Below, piece after piece: positions 1-7,596 of a DNA stretch of 35,956 bases. Position 1 is the first letter of the stretch. Each line of letters begins with the position of its first letter. The notes beneath the pieces were generated by a model, which saw nothing but the letters and a program-made list of their open reading frames with translations, searched no databases and was not told the origin of the DNA. The position numbers were made by a program, and so were the translations under genes. The stretch is from Nocardia exalbida NBRC 100660. GTDB lineage: Bacteria > Actinomycetota > Actinomycetes > Mycobacteriales > Mycobacteriaceae. The stretch is taken from positions 1 to 35,956 of the forward strand of contig NZ_BAFZ01000073.1 of NCBI RefSeq assembly GCF_000308575.1, in the 5' to 3' direction.

Positions 1-292
1 ATCGCTTGCCACGTTTGCCGGGGCGCTCGGAACGCTCGGGCTGCGCGCGCTTCGCCCGGCGCGGCGCCTGCTCGCGGGTCGCGCTCGCGCGCTGCCCGCC
101 ACGCCGCGGGGCGGGCGGAGCCGGCGTGGGCGGCTCCTCCTCGTCATCGACGTAGCGGGGGATGACGGTCGTATCGTCGTCGTAGTAGTCGTCGCCGTCG
201 TGTTCGCCCCAGGCCCGGTCGTCTCTCCGATACCGCCGATCAGCTTCGCGCTGTCGGAACAGTTCCTCGGCCCGCGCCCACCGATCCGTCAT
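1..292 (-). CDS. mltG: Probable endolytic transglycosylase MltG, N-terminal part (cut by window edge)
   Basis: Only the first 97 codons lie in the window. The ATG (292-290) overlaps the ruvX stop codon in an ATGA arrangement, so translation is probably coupled. The visible protein is a hydrophilic cytoplasmic tail: it opens MTDRWARAEELFRQREADRR, continues with a run of Asp and Tyr near residues 38-45, then becomes rich in Pro, Arg and Lys. No membrane segment or YceG domain is reached yet. The identification rests on position, because alaS-ruvX-mltG is the usual actinobacterial order, and on the charged cytoplasmic leader typical of actinobacterial MltG. MltG cleaves nascent peptidoglycan strands and so limits glycan length at the membrane. 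Another downstream gene cannot be excluded from this fragment. Confidence 0.6.
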   Translation of the reverse strand, partial: MTDRWARAEELFRQREADRRYRRDDRAWGEHDGDDYYDDDTTVIPRYVDDEEEPPTPAPPAPRRGGQRASATREQAPRRAKRAQPERSERPGKRGKR

Positions 293-852
293 GCATCGTC
301 CCCGGGCGACGCGAGACGTCCCGCTTCCACCGACCTCAACACCGCACTCCGTTCGTCCAACCATCCTTGCAGGATCGACACGGCCGCCGCCTGATCGATC
401 ACCTGCCGCTGGCCACGCGCGCGAACTCCACTGTCCCGCAATGCACGTGCAGCTGACACCGTAGTCAAACGTTCGTCGGAAAGCCGGACCGGCACCGGCC
501 CGACGGCAGCCCGCAATCGCTCAGCGAATGCGCTGGCCAGCGTAGCCGCAGTCCCCTTCTCCCCGCGTAATGTTCGCGGCAATCCGACGATTACCTCGAC
601 TGCCTCGTACTCCCGCACAATTTCGGCAATTCTTTCGATATCGGGTGCGGGAGCCGAACGCCGTGACGATTTCGCGCGCGGTACGGTCTCCACCGGCGTG
701 GCGAGAATGCCGTCGGGATCGCACGCGGCGACCCCGATCCGGACACTGCCGACGTCGACGCCGATCCGCCTGCCCCGGCCGGGGTCGGTGGCGGGATCCG
801 GCCGGTCGGCGCCGCGCTGCGCCGACCTCTCCGATTCCGCGGGCTCGCCCAT
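289..852 (-). CDS. ruvX: Putative pre-16S rRNA nuclease / Holliday junction resolvase-like protein YqgF (RuvX)
   Basis: RNase-H-fold protein of the YqgF/RuvX family, linked in other bacteria to trimming of the 5' end of pre-16S rRNA. Seen here are the first-strand motif GVDVGSVRIGVA with the catalytic Asp, the middle motif VIVGLPRTLRG, LSDERLTT with acidic residues, and the C-terminal IDQAAAVSILQGWLD. About 187 residues, slightly longer than the roughly 140 of E. coli because of a disordered N-terminus rich in charged residues. The ATG at 852 shares its A with the alaS TGA (TGATG); a GTG three bases upstream (855) is an alternative. The gene sits between alaS and mltG in one operon, as in mycobacteria. 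Confidence 0.92.
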   Translation of the reverse strand: MGEPAESERSAQRGADRPDPATDPGRGRRIGVDVGSVRIGVAACDPDGILATPVETVPRAKSSRRSAPAPDIERIAEIVREYEAVEVIVGLPRTLRGEKGTAATLASAFAERLRAAVGPVPVRLSDERLTTVSAARALRDSGVRARGQRQVIDQAAAVSILQGWLDERSAVLRSVEAGRLASPGDDA

Positions 853-3521
853 CACCCGGCGAGTTCGGCCACCCGCGCGCGGACCGCGGCCAGGCCCGCC
901 GGAATGCCGGACGGATCCGACCCCGCGCCCTGGGCCATCTCCGGCTTACCGCCGCCGCGTCCGGCGATACTCGGGCCGAAGCTGCCGACCAGATCACCCG
1001 CCTTGATGCCGAGTTCCTGCGCGGGCTTGTTCACGGCGACCACGAACGGCACCTTGCCGTCGGCGTTGCCGAGCAGCACCACCACGGCGGGCTCGCTGCC
1101 GAACCGGCCGCGGATGTCGGTGGCGAGGGTGCGCAGATCGCCCGCGGGCACACCCTCCGGCGCGGCAACGGCGACCAGCAGCAGGCGGCCGATCCGCTCG
1201 GCTTCCTGGACGAATGTGGCCGCCGACGACAGCACGGCCGCCATCTTCGTGCGCTCGAGTTCTTTCTCGGCCACCTTCAGCCGCTCCACGAGCTGCTCGA
1301 CGCGACCCGGCACCTCTTCGGAGGGCACCTTCAGCGCGGAGGCGACACCGGCCAGCAGCGCGCGCTCCTTGGCAAGGTACTTATAGGAGTCCAGGCCGAC
1401 GAACGCTTCGACGCGCCGCACACCCGAGCCGACCGACGACTCGCCGAGCACGGTGATCGGGCCGATCTGCGAGGAATGCTGCACGTGCGTACCGCCGCAC
1501 AGTTCCATGGAGAACGGGCCGCCGATCTCCACGACGCGGACCTCGTTGCCGTAGTTCTCTCCGAACAGTGCCAGCGCGCCCATCTGCTTGGCCTTCGGCA
1601 GATCGGTGAGGAAAGTGTTCACCGGGAAGTCGGCGCCTACCGCGTCGTTGGACACGGCCTCGATGTCGGCCTTCTGCTGTTCGGACAGCTGGCCCTGCCA
1701 GTTGAAGTCGAAGCGCAGGTAGCCCGGCTTGTTCAGGGAACCGGCCTGCACGGCATTCGGGCCGAGCACCTGCCGGAGGGCAGCGTGCACCATGTGCGTG
1801 CCGGAATGGCCCTGCGTGGCGCCGCGCCGCCACCCGGGATCGGCCTGGGCGAGCACGATATCGCCCTCGGTGACCTGGCCGTGCTCCACGGTGGTCTTGT
1901 GCACCCACAGCTTCTTGGCGATCTTCTGCACGTCGTTGACGCGCAGCTTCAGGCCCGAGGAGGCGGTGATGGAGCCGCGGTCGGCGATCTGGCCGCCGGA
2001 CTCGGCGTAGAGCGGACTGCGGTCCAGGATCACCTCGACGTCCTGTCCGGCGGTCGCGGCGGGCACCCGGACGCCGTCGGCGATCAGGGCGAGCACGGTG
2101 GCCTCGGAGGTGAGCTCGTCGAAGCCGGTGAACTCGGTGGCGCCCCGGTCGACCAGTTCCTTGTAGATCGTCAGGTCGGCGTGGGCGTGCTTACGGGACT
2201 GCGCGTCCTCCTTGGCGCGCTTGCGCTGCTCGGCCATGAGCGAGCGGAAGCCCTCCTCGTCGACCGCCAGCCCGGCCTCGGCGGCCATCTCCAGCGTCAG
2301 ATCGATCGGGAAACCGTAGGTGTCGTGCAGGGTGAACGCGTCCGACCCGGCGATCGTGCTGCCGCCCCCGGCCTTCACGGCGGCGGCGGTGTTGTCGAAC
2401 AAGGTGGAGCCGGTGTTCAGCGTCTTCAGAAACGCCGTCTCCTCGCCGACGGCGACGGTCTCGATCCGGCGGAAGTCGGTGGCCAGCTCCGGGTAGGACG
2501 GGGCCATCAGGTCGCTGACGACCTTCATGAACTCGCTCATCACCGGCTTCTCGGCGCCGAGCAGGCGCGCCGAGCGCACGATGCGGCGCAGCAGGCGGCG
2601 CAGCACGTAACCGCGGCCGTCGTTGCCCGGGTTCACGCCGTCGGCGATGAGCATGGCGGCGGTACGGGCGTGGTCGGCGATTACGCGGAAGCGGACGTCG
2701 TCCTCGTGCTGGACGCCGTAGGAACGTCCGGTCAGCTCCTCGGCCTTGTCGATGATGGGGCGCAGCAGGTCGGTTTCGTAGACGTTGTCCACGCCCTGCA
2801 GCAGCAGCGCGATCCGCTCGATGCCCATACCGGTGTCGATGTTCTTCTTCGGCAGCGACCCGACCGGCGGATGCCCCAGCTTCGGGCTCAGCTCACCGCG
2901 GATGTCCTGCATGAACACGAGATTCCAGATCTCGAGGTAGCGGTCCTCGTCGGCGACCGGTCCGCCGTCGCGGCCGTGCTCGGGCCCGCGGTCGTAGTAG
3001 ATCTCCGAGCAGGGTCCACCGGGGCCGGGCACGCCCATATCCCAGTAGTTGTCCTTGCCGTCGCGGAACTGGATGCGCTCCTCGGGCAGGCCCGCGACCC
3101 GCTTCCAGATCTCCGCGGCCTCCGGGTCGTCCTGGTAGACGGTCACCCAGATCCGCTCGGGGTCGAAGCCGTAACCGCCTTCGTCCTGCGGCTTGGAGAT
3201 CAGCTCCCAGGCGAGCGTGATCGCCCCCTCCTTGAAGTAGTCACCGAAGGAGAAGTTCCCCGCCATCTGGAAGAACGTGTTGTGCCGCGTGGTGACGCCG
3301 ACCTCTTCGATGTCGCCGGTCCGCACGCATTTCTGCACGCTGGTCGCCCGCGGGTACGGCGGCGCCTCCTGACCCAGGAAGTACGGCTTGAACTGGACCA
3401 TGCCTGCGTTGACGAACAGCAGGTTCGGGTCGGCCAGGATCAGCGAGGCACTCGGCACCTCGGTATGGCCGGCACGGAGAAAGTGGTCCAGGAAACGCCG
3501 TCGAATCTCGTGGGTCTGCAC
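852..3521 (-). CDS. alaS: Alanyl-tRNA synthetase
   Basis: Class II synthetase that charges tRNA-Ala, 889 residues, a full length for the family. The N-terminal catalytic domain starts EIRRRFLDHFLRAGH and holds the motif around RATSVQKCVRTGDIEEVG. The editing domain carries its zinc/water-binding histidines in GHSGTHMVHAAL (about residues 570-580) and CGGTHVQHSS (about 673-680), so Ser/Gly mischarging should be proofread. A C-Ala domain follows and ends VRARVAELAG. The GTG start at 3521 lies only eight bases past a TAGGCT element, so the message is probably leaderless. The stop overlaps ruvX. It heads the alaS-ruvX-mltG operon. Confidence 0.98.
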   Translation of the reverse strand: MQTHEIRRRFLDHFLRAGHTEVPSASLILADPNLLFVNAGMVQFKPYFLGQEAPPYPRATSVQKCVRTGDIEEVGVTTRHNTFFQMAGNFSFGDYFKEGAITLAWELISKPQDEGGYGFDPERIWVTVYQDDPEAAEIWKRVAGLPEERIQFRDGKDNYWDMGVPGPGGPCSEIYYDRGPEHGRDGGPVADEDRYLEIWNLVFMQDIRGELSPKLGHPPVGSLPKKNIDTGMGIERIALLLQGVDNVYETDLLRPIIDKAEELTGRSYGVQHEDDVRFRVIADHARTAAMLIADGVNPGNDGRGYVLRRLLRRIVRSARLLGAEKPVMSEFMKVVSDLMAPSYPELATDFRRIETVAVGEETAFLKTLNTGSTLFDNTAAAVKAGGGSTIAGSDAFTLHDTYGFPIDLTLEMAAEAGLAVDEEGFRSLMAEQRKRAKEDAQSRKHAHADLTIYKELVDRGATEFTGFDELTSEATVLALIADGVRVPAATAGQDVEVILDRSPLYAESGGQIADRGSITASSGLKLRVNDVQKIAKKLWVHKTTVEHGQVTEGDIVLAQADPGWRRGATQGHSGTHMVHAALRQVLGPNAVQAGSLNKPGYLRFDFNWQGQLSEQQKADIEAVSNDAVGADFPVNTFLTDLPKAKQMGALALFGENYGNEVRVVEIGGPFSMELCGGTHVQHSSQIGPITVLGESSVGSGVRRVEAFVGLDSYKYLAKERALLAGVASALKVPSEEVPGRVEQLVERLKVAEKELERTKMAAVLSSAATFVQEAERIGRLLLVAVAAPEGVPAGDLRTLATDIRGRFGSEPAVVVLLGNADGKVPFVVAVNKPAQELGIKAGDLVGSFGPSIAGRGGGKPEMAQGAGSDPSGIPAGLAAVRARVAELAG

Positions 3522-3529
3522 GAATACCC

Positions 3530-3535
3530 AGCCTA
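3530..3535 (-). promoter_or_regulatory. Probable -10 element of a leaderless alaS promoter
   Basis: On the minus strand the hexamer TAGGCT (TAnnnT type) stands eight bases before the alaS GTG. With the usual 6-8 base distance from -10 to start, transcription would begin at or within two bases of the start codon. No Shine-Dalgarno sequence is seen. No convincing -35 is visible, which is common for actinobacterial SigA-type promoters. Confidence 0.4.
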
Positions 3536-3593
3536 CCGGTGCCGCGCACGTGAATTTTCATCGACCGGGCACCCCTCGCGTCCCCGCGACCGC

Positions 3594-3722
3594 TCAGCGA
3601 ACCCAGGCCCGCAGCGGCTCGCTGTCCGGCATCACGCACACCGGAGCGGGCAGTTCGACAGGCTTCCCGGACGCTCGTCGGACGGTCTTGCTGCAGACCC
3701 CGTCTTCAGGGGCGCTGAACAC
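3594..3722 (-). CDS. Possible small protein downstream of rarA (42 residues from a GTG)
   Basis: The 268 bases between rarA and alaS hold an open frame on the minus strand that runs from just past the rarA stop to a TGA at 3594. The last part reads like protein rather than shadow: APEDGVCSKTVRRASGKPVE, then a stretch with a second Cys, ending EPLRAWVR. Most third codon positions are G or C. The first usual start is a GTG at 3722; the frame is open further upstream without ATG, GTG or TTG. No Shine-Dalgarno sequence is clear. It is not recognised and could be a chance open frame. Confidence 0.25.
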   Translation of the reverse strand: MFSAPEDGVCSKTVRRASGKPVELPAPVCVMPDSEPLRAWVR

Positions 3723-3789
3723 GACTATTGTGGCCAGTCCGCTGGGGCCGGCGGCACCGATACCGGCGCCGTACGCCCGGTGCGAGCGG

Positions 3790-5133
3790 TCAGCCTCGGA
3801 CGATGCGGCGCAGCTTGTCGACCCGTGGACCGATTTCGCGTTCGTGCCCGTGGTCGGTCGGACGGTAGTAGTCGACGCCGACCAGTTCGTCGGGCGGGTA
3901 CTGCTGGGCGAGCACGCCGTCTTTGTCGTCGTGGGGGTACCGGTAGCCCTGCGCGTTGCCGAGTGCCGCCGCACCCGCGTAGTGACCATCGCGCAAGTGC
4001 GGTGGGACCGGGCCCGCCTTACCCGCCGCGACATCGGCCATGGCCGCTCCGATCGCGGCCACCACGGCGCCGGACTTCGGGGCGGTCGCCAGATGGATCG
4101 TCGCCTGCGCGAGCGCGAGGCGGCCCTCGGGCAGTCCGACCAGCTGCACCACCTGCGCGGCGGCGGCCGCCGTCTGCAACGCCATCGGATCGGCCATGCC
4201 GATGTCCTCGCTGGCGTGGATCATCAGCCTGCGGGCGATGAAGCGAGGGTCCTCGCCGGCGCTGAGCATGCGTGCCAGGTAGTGCAGGGCGGCGTCGACG
4301 TCCGAGCCGCGGATGGACTTGATGAACGCACTGATCACGTCGTAGTGCTGGTCACCGGCGCGGTCGTAGCGTACGGCGGCCTTGTCCACGCTGGCCTCGA
4401 CCAGGTCCACGTCGACGGTGCCGTCGAGCGAGGATTCGGCCGACGCTTCCAGCGCGGTCAGCGCCCGGCGGGCGTCGCCGCCCGCGATCCGGACGATGTG
4501 CTCGAGCGCGGCGTCGGTGACGGTGTACTCGCCCGCGAGCCCGCGCGGGTCGGCGATCGCGCGGCCGAGCACCTGGCGGATGTCGGCTTCGGTCAGCGAC
4601 CGCAGTTGCAGCACCAGCGAGCGCGACAGCAGCGGCGAGACCACCGAGAACGACGGGTTCTCGGTGGTCGCGCCGACCAGCAGGACGATGCGGTTCTCCA
4701 CCGCGGCCAGCAGCGCGTCCTGCTGAGTCTTGGAGAAACGGTGCACCTCATCGATGAACAGCACGGTCTGCTCGCCCGCCGACAGCCTGCGCCGCGCCAT
4801 GTCGATGACCGCGCGGACCTCCTTGACGCCGGCCGAGAGGGCCGACAGCGCCTCGAACCGTCGTCCGGTGGCCTGCGAGATGAGCGAGGCGAGGGTGGTC
4901 TTGCCCGTTCCGGGCGGCCCGTACAGCAGCACCGATGCGGCGCCCGATCCCTCGATCAGCCTGCGCAGCGGCGAGCCGGGGCCGAGCAGATGTTGCTGGC
5001 CGACCACTTCCTCCAGGGTGGCCGGACGCATGCGCACGGCCAGCGGCGCACCCGCGTCCCTGCGCACCACGGTGTCGATCGAATGCTCCGGGGGCACCGC
5101 GGCACCGGGCACGTCGAACAAACCATCGCTCAC
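3790..5133 (-). CDS. rarA: Replication-associated recombination protein A, AAA+ ATPase (RarA/MgsA family)
   Basis: Clamp-loader-like AAA+ ATPase that acts at stalled replication forks and shares ancestry with RuvB, DnaX and eukaryotic WRNIP1. From the GTG at 5133 the protein has 447 residues. It begins VSDGLFDVPG, matching the start used by mycobacterial relatives, so the extra 24 codons that are open upstream are not counted. Walker A is YGPPGTGKTT (residues 71-80), Walker B is LFIDEVHRF (125-133), with TTENPSF as sensor 1. The C-terminal oligomerisation domain contains YPHDDKDGV and VGVDYYRPT, both family hallmarks. No strong ribosome site precedes the GTG. It lies upstream of alaS on the same strand, as in mycobacteria. 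Confidence 0.93.
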   Translation of the reverse strand: MSDGLFDVPGAAVPPEHSIDTVVRRDAGAPLAVRMRPATLEEVVGQQHLLGPGSPLRRLIEGSGAASVLLYGPPGTGKTTLASLISQATGRRFEALSALSAGVKEVRAVIDMARRRLSAGEQTVLFIDEVHRFSKTQQDALLAAVENRIVLLVGATTENPSFSVVSPLLSRSLVLQLRSLTEADIRQVLGRAIADPRGLAGEYTVTDAALEHIVRIAGGDARRALTALEASAESSLDGTVDVDLVEASVDKAAVRYDRAGDQHYDVISAFIKSIRGSDVDAALHYLARMLSAGEDPRFIARRLMIHASEDIGMADPMALQTAAAAAQVVQLVGLPEGRLALAQATIHLATAPKSGAVVAAIGAAMADVAAGKAGPVPPHLRDGHYAGAAALGNAQGYRYPHDDKDGVLAQQYPPDELVGVDYYRPTDHGHEREIGPRVDKLRRIVRG

Positions 5134-5256
5134 CAGACGAACGTTACCCAGCCGCACCGACAGCGCGACATGCCGTTCCCCCGTCCCCATCGCGCCGCGG
5201 AGCACGGCCCGGACCGGCGCGGCGGCGAACCGAGTTGCGCGTCGCCGGTACTTCGG

Positions 5257-6927
5257 ATGGGATCGGTACCCGTGCCTGAAAACGTGTTCGTTTCAGATCC
5301 ATCGTCCGTCGCCCGCTTCGCTCGACGCACCCTGCTGAAGAGCAGCGCGGCCGCCGCCACCGCCACCGCGGTGGCGGGCGCCGGACGCGCGCAAGCCGCG
5401 ACACCGGCATTCCGGCACGGCGTCGCCTCGGGCGACCCGCTTCCCGACGGCGTCATCCTCTGGACCCGCGTCACCGTCTCCGACGACGCGACGCCCGGTT
5501 CGGGGGTGGGCGACCCGGCAACCGTGCGGTGGGAGATCGCCGCGGACGAGCGGTTCCTCTCGATCACCGCCTCCGGAACCGTGACGGCCGCGGCGGAGTC
5601 CGACCACACCGTCAAGGTCGACGTCTCCGGCCTCGCGCCGAACGTCGAGTACTTCTATCGCTTCAGCGCCCTCGGCCAGACCTCCCCCGTCGGCCGCACC
5701 AAAACCGCGCCCGCCACGGCGGACACACCGGACCGCCTTCGATTCGGCGTGGTCTCGTGCTCGAACTGGGAGGCGGGCTGGTTCGGCGCCTACCGTCACC
5801 TGGCCGGCCGCACCGACCTGGACGCGATCGTGCACCTGGGCGATTACATCTACGAATACGGTCGCGGCAAATACGGTGGCCGCAACGGCACCGTGCGTGC
5901 GCACGAACCGGCGAACGAGATCGTCAGCCTGATCGATTACCGCATCCGCCACGCCCAGTACAAGACCGACCCGGACCTGCTCGGTCTGCACGCCACGCTG
6001 CCGTTCATCTGCACCTGGGACGACCACGAATCCGCGGACAACTCCTGGTCCGGCGGCGCGCACAACCACGATCCCGCGACCGAGGGCAGCTGGATCGACC
6101 GGCGCGCCGCCTCCGCGCAGGCCTACTTGGAATGGATGCCGGTCCGCGCCTCCGGGTCCGGCACCGACGTGCGGATCTATCGCAGGCTGCGCTTCGGCAC
6201 CCTCGCCGAGCTCAGCATGCTCGATCTACGCAGCTACCGCGACGAGGAGGCGAAACCGGGAGCGAACTGGCGGGAGGCCGACAACCCGGCGCGCACCATC
6301 ACCGGCAAGGCGCAGATGGAGTGGCTGACCGCGGGCTTGGCGTCCGCGCCGGTGCGGTGGAAGCTGGTCGGCAACTCGGTGATGATCGCTCCGCTGGTCT
6401 TCCCGCCGCTGGAGCCTGCCACCACGGCGGCGATCACCAGTACCTTGGGCGTCCCGGAGTCCGGCCCGTCACTGAACGGCGACCAGTGGGACGGTTACAC
6501 CGCCGACCGCACCCGCCTCTTCCGCGCCATCGCCGACCAGCAGATCTCCGACGTGCTGTTCCTGACCGGGGACATCCACTCCTCGTGGGCGGCGGATCTC
6601 CCGGTGGACGCGGCGAGCTACCCGGGCGGGGCGACGGCGGGCGCCGAGTTCGTGGTGCCGTCGGTGACCTCGTCCAGCATCGGCGACCTGCTGCGGACGA
6701 ATTCCGCGCCGATCGCGGAATCGCTCGGGGCGATCAACCGTCATCTGCGGTACGTGGAATTGGATTCGCACGGCTACGGCGTGCTGGAGGTCACCCCGGA
6801 ACAGGCACAGATGGACTGGTACTACCTGTTGAACGTCACCGACCCGAATTCCGGTGTGCGCCACGGCGCTTCGTTCGCCGTACGTTCCGGGGGCCGGATC
6901 GAGCGGCGCCCGGCGCCGCTCGGCTGA
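5257..6927 (+). CDS. phoD: PhoD-type alkaline phosphatase / phosphodiesterase, Tat-exported
   Basis: Extracytoplasmic metallophosphoesterase of the PhoD family, which cleaves phosphomonoesters and diesters with an Fe/Ca centre and helps phosphate scavenging. The 556-residue protein starts with a twin-arginine signal: Arg23-Arg24 followed by TLLK, an Ala-rich core and a likely cleavage site after AQA (residue 47). A PhoD-type N-terminal beta-domain follows (FRHGVASGDPLPDGVILWTR). Metal-site motifs are VVSCSNWEAG, IVHLGDYIYEYG, TWDDHESADN and FLTGDIHSSWAADL. The start chosen is the ATG at 5257; a GTG at 5272 would also keep the signal. It is divergent from rarA (123 bases between). No PhoB-type box was recognised. 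Confidence 0.93.
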   Translation: MGSVPVPENVFVSDPSSVARFARRTLLKSSAAAATATAVAGAGRAQAATPAFRHGVASGDPLPDGVILWTRVTVSDDATPGSGVGDPATVRWEIAADERFLSITASGTVTAAAESDHTVKVDVSGLAPNVEYFYRFSALGQTSPVGRTKTAPATADTPDRLRFGVVSCSNWEAGWFGAYRHLAGRTDLDAIVHLGDYIYEYGRGKYGGRNGTVRAHEPANEIVSLIDYRIRHAQYKTDPDLLGLHATLPFICTWDDHESADNSWSGGAHNHDPATEGSWIDRRAASAQAYLEWMPVRASGSGTDVRIYRRLRFGTLAELSMLDLRSYRDEEAKPGANWREADNPARTITGKAQMEWLTAGLASAPVRWKLVGNSVMIAPLVFPPLEPATTAAITSTLGVPESGPSLNGDQWDGYTADRTRLFRAIADQQISDVLFLTGDIHSSWAADLPVDAASYPGGATAGAEFVVPSVTSSSIGDLLRTNSAPIAESLGAINRHLRYVELDSHGYGVLEVTPEQAQMDWYYLLNVTDPNSGVRHGASFAVRSGGRIERRPAPLG

Positions 6928-6942
6928 TCGTCGGGCGGTGGC

Positions 6943-7266
6943 TCACTCTCCGCCCCCGCATCCACCGCCACCGCTGAGGTTGTCCTCCGACTTGTCATGC
7001 GGCCGGTTCCGCCATTGATAGGCGCGAATCTCTTTGCCGAGTTGCGCTCCGGCCGCGCGGGCACGGATCGCCGGGTCGCCTTCGATCCGGCTCCGGCTTC
7101 TGTTCCTTCGCAGGATCACGACGCCGAGCGGCGCGGCGACAAGAATGATCGCAAGCAATACCAGCAGTGCCGCAAGACGAGCAGCGCTATGGGCTTTTCC
7201 AGGGCCGATCCATCCCGGTGGCGATCGGCCACCGGCACCGGATCGCCCCGGCGCGGTCGCGGGCAT
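6943..7266 (-). CDS. Small single-pass membrane protein with Gly/Cys tail, function unknown
   Basis: Not recognised as a family. From the ATG at 7266 it has about 107 residues; a GTG at 7275 would add three. It has a Pro/Gly-rich N-terminus, then one clear membrane segment (AARLAALLVLLAIILVAAP), then a basic stretch (LRRNRSRSRIEGD), a hydrophilic part with YQWRNRPHDKSEDN, and a C-terminal tail GGGGCGGGE. Such Gly/Cys tails occur on several actinobacterial small membrane proteins, for example those with the TIGR04222 domain, but that domain is not visible here. It is convergent with phoD, 15 bases away. The gene may be a remnant, since the DNA upstream looks like decayed coding sequence. Confidence 0.5.
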   Translation of the reverse strand: MPATAPGRSGAGGRSPPGWIGPGKAHSAARLAALLVLLAIILVAAPLGVVILRRNRSRSRIEGDPAIRARAAGAQLGKEIRAYQWRNRPHDKSEDNLSGGGGCGGGE

Positions 7267-7275
7267 CGACGGCAC

Positions 7276-7596
7276 GGGTCGTGGTGTCGGTCAGAACCGC
7301 TCGCCGCCCCAGCGATCGCCTCGCGGCTGATTACCGCCACAGTGAGTCCCAGGACCACATCCAGCAGGTCCGCACCGCATGGGCGCCATGCAAGCGCACC
7401 CCAGCGGTGGAATGCGGCAAAGGCGGCAGCCTCTTTCTGCTCATGCCTACGATGCGGTCAGAGGGTAGACGCGGGATGCGCTAGAAGTTTCGCAGTCCGG
7501 TAGAAGATCGCCGGGGCGGCGACAACAGAGCTTGCGGCCGAATTCGCACCGCTGAGGTCCAGCACAGCCCGCGTCCAATTGCTCGAACGCGAAGCC
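7276..7596. other. Gene-poor stretch with short overlapping open frames, possibly a decayed gene
   Basis: No convincing intact gene is seen. On the minus strand one frame without a proper start reads EQKEAAAFAAFHRWGALAW (about 7438-7382) and runs into a hydrophobic stretch VVLGLTVAVISREAIAGAA. A second frame encodes a Cys/Gly-rich peptide starting MAPMRCGPAGCGPG (ATG at 7389) and ending at a TGA at 7288-7286. The same frame then continues straight into the small membrane protein. Base composition is less GC-rich than in neighbouring genes, which fits relaxed or non-coding DNA. It also holds the upstream sequences of the small membrane protein and follows the end of the kinase-like gene. Confidence 0.4.

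Noticed and set aside
570..4241. Very long plus-strand open frame across alaS and rarA
   Set aside because: It is the antisense shadow of GC-rich genes: His/Arg/Gly/Ala-rich, no domain, and it lies opposite alaS, which has all its motifs.
5134..5205. 24-codon upstream extension of rarA
   Set aside because: The extension does not resemble relatives, whereas VSDGLFDVPG from the GTG at 5133 does.
7286..7288. In-frame TGA as a selenocysteine codon between the Cys/Gly peptide and the membrane protein
   Set aside because: No SECIS-like hairpin was recognised right after the TGA, codon use around it looks non-coding, and no selenoprotein family fits.
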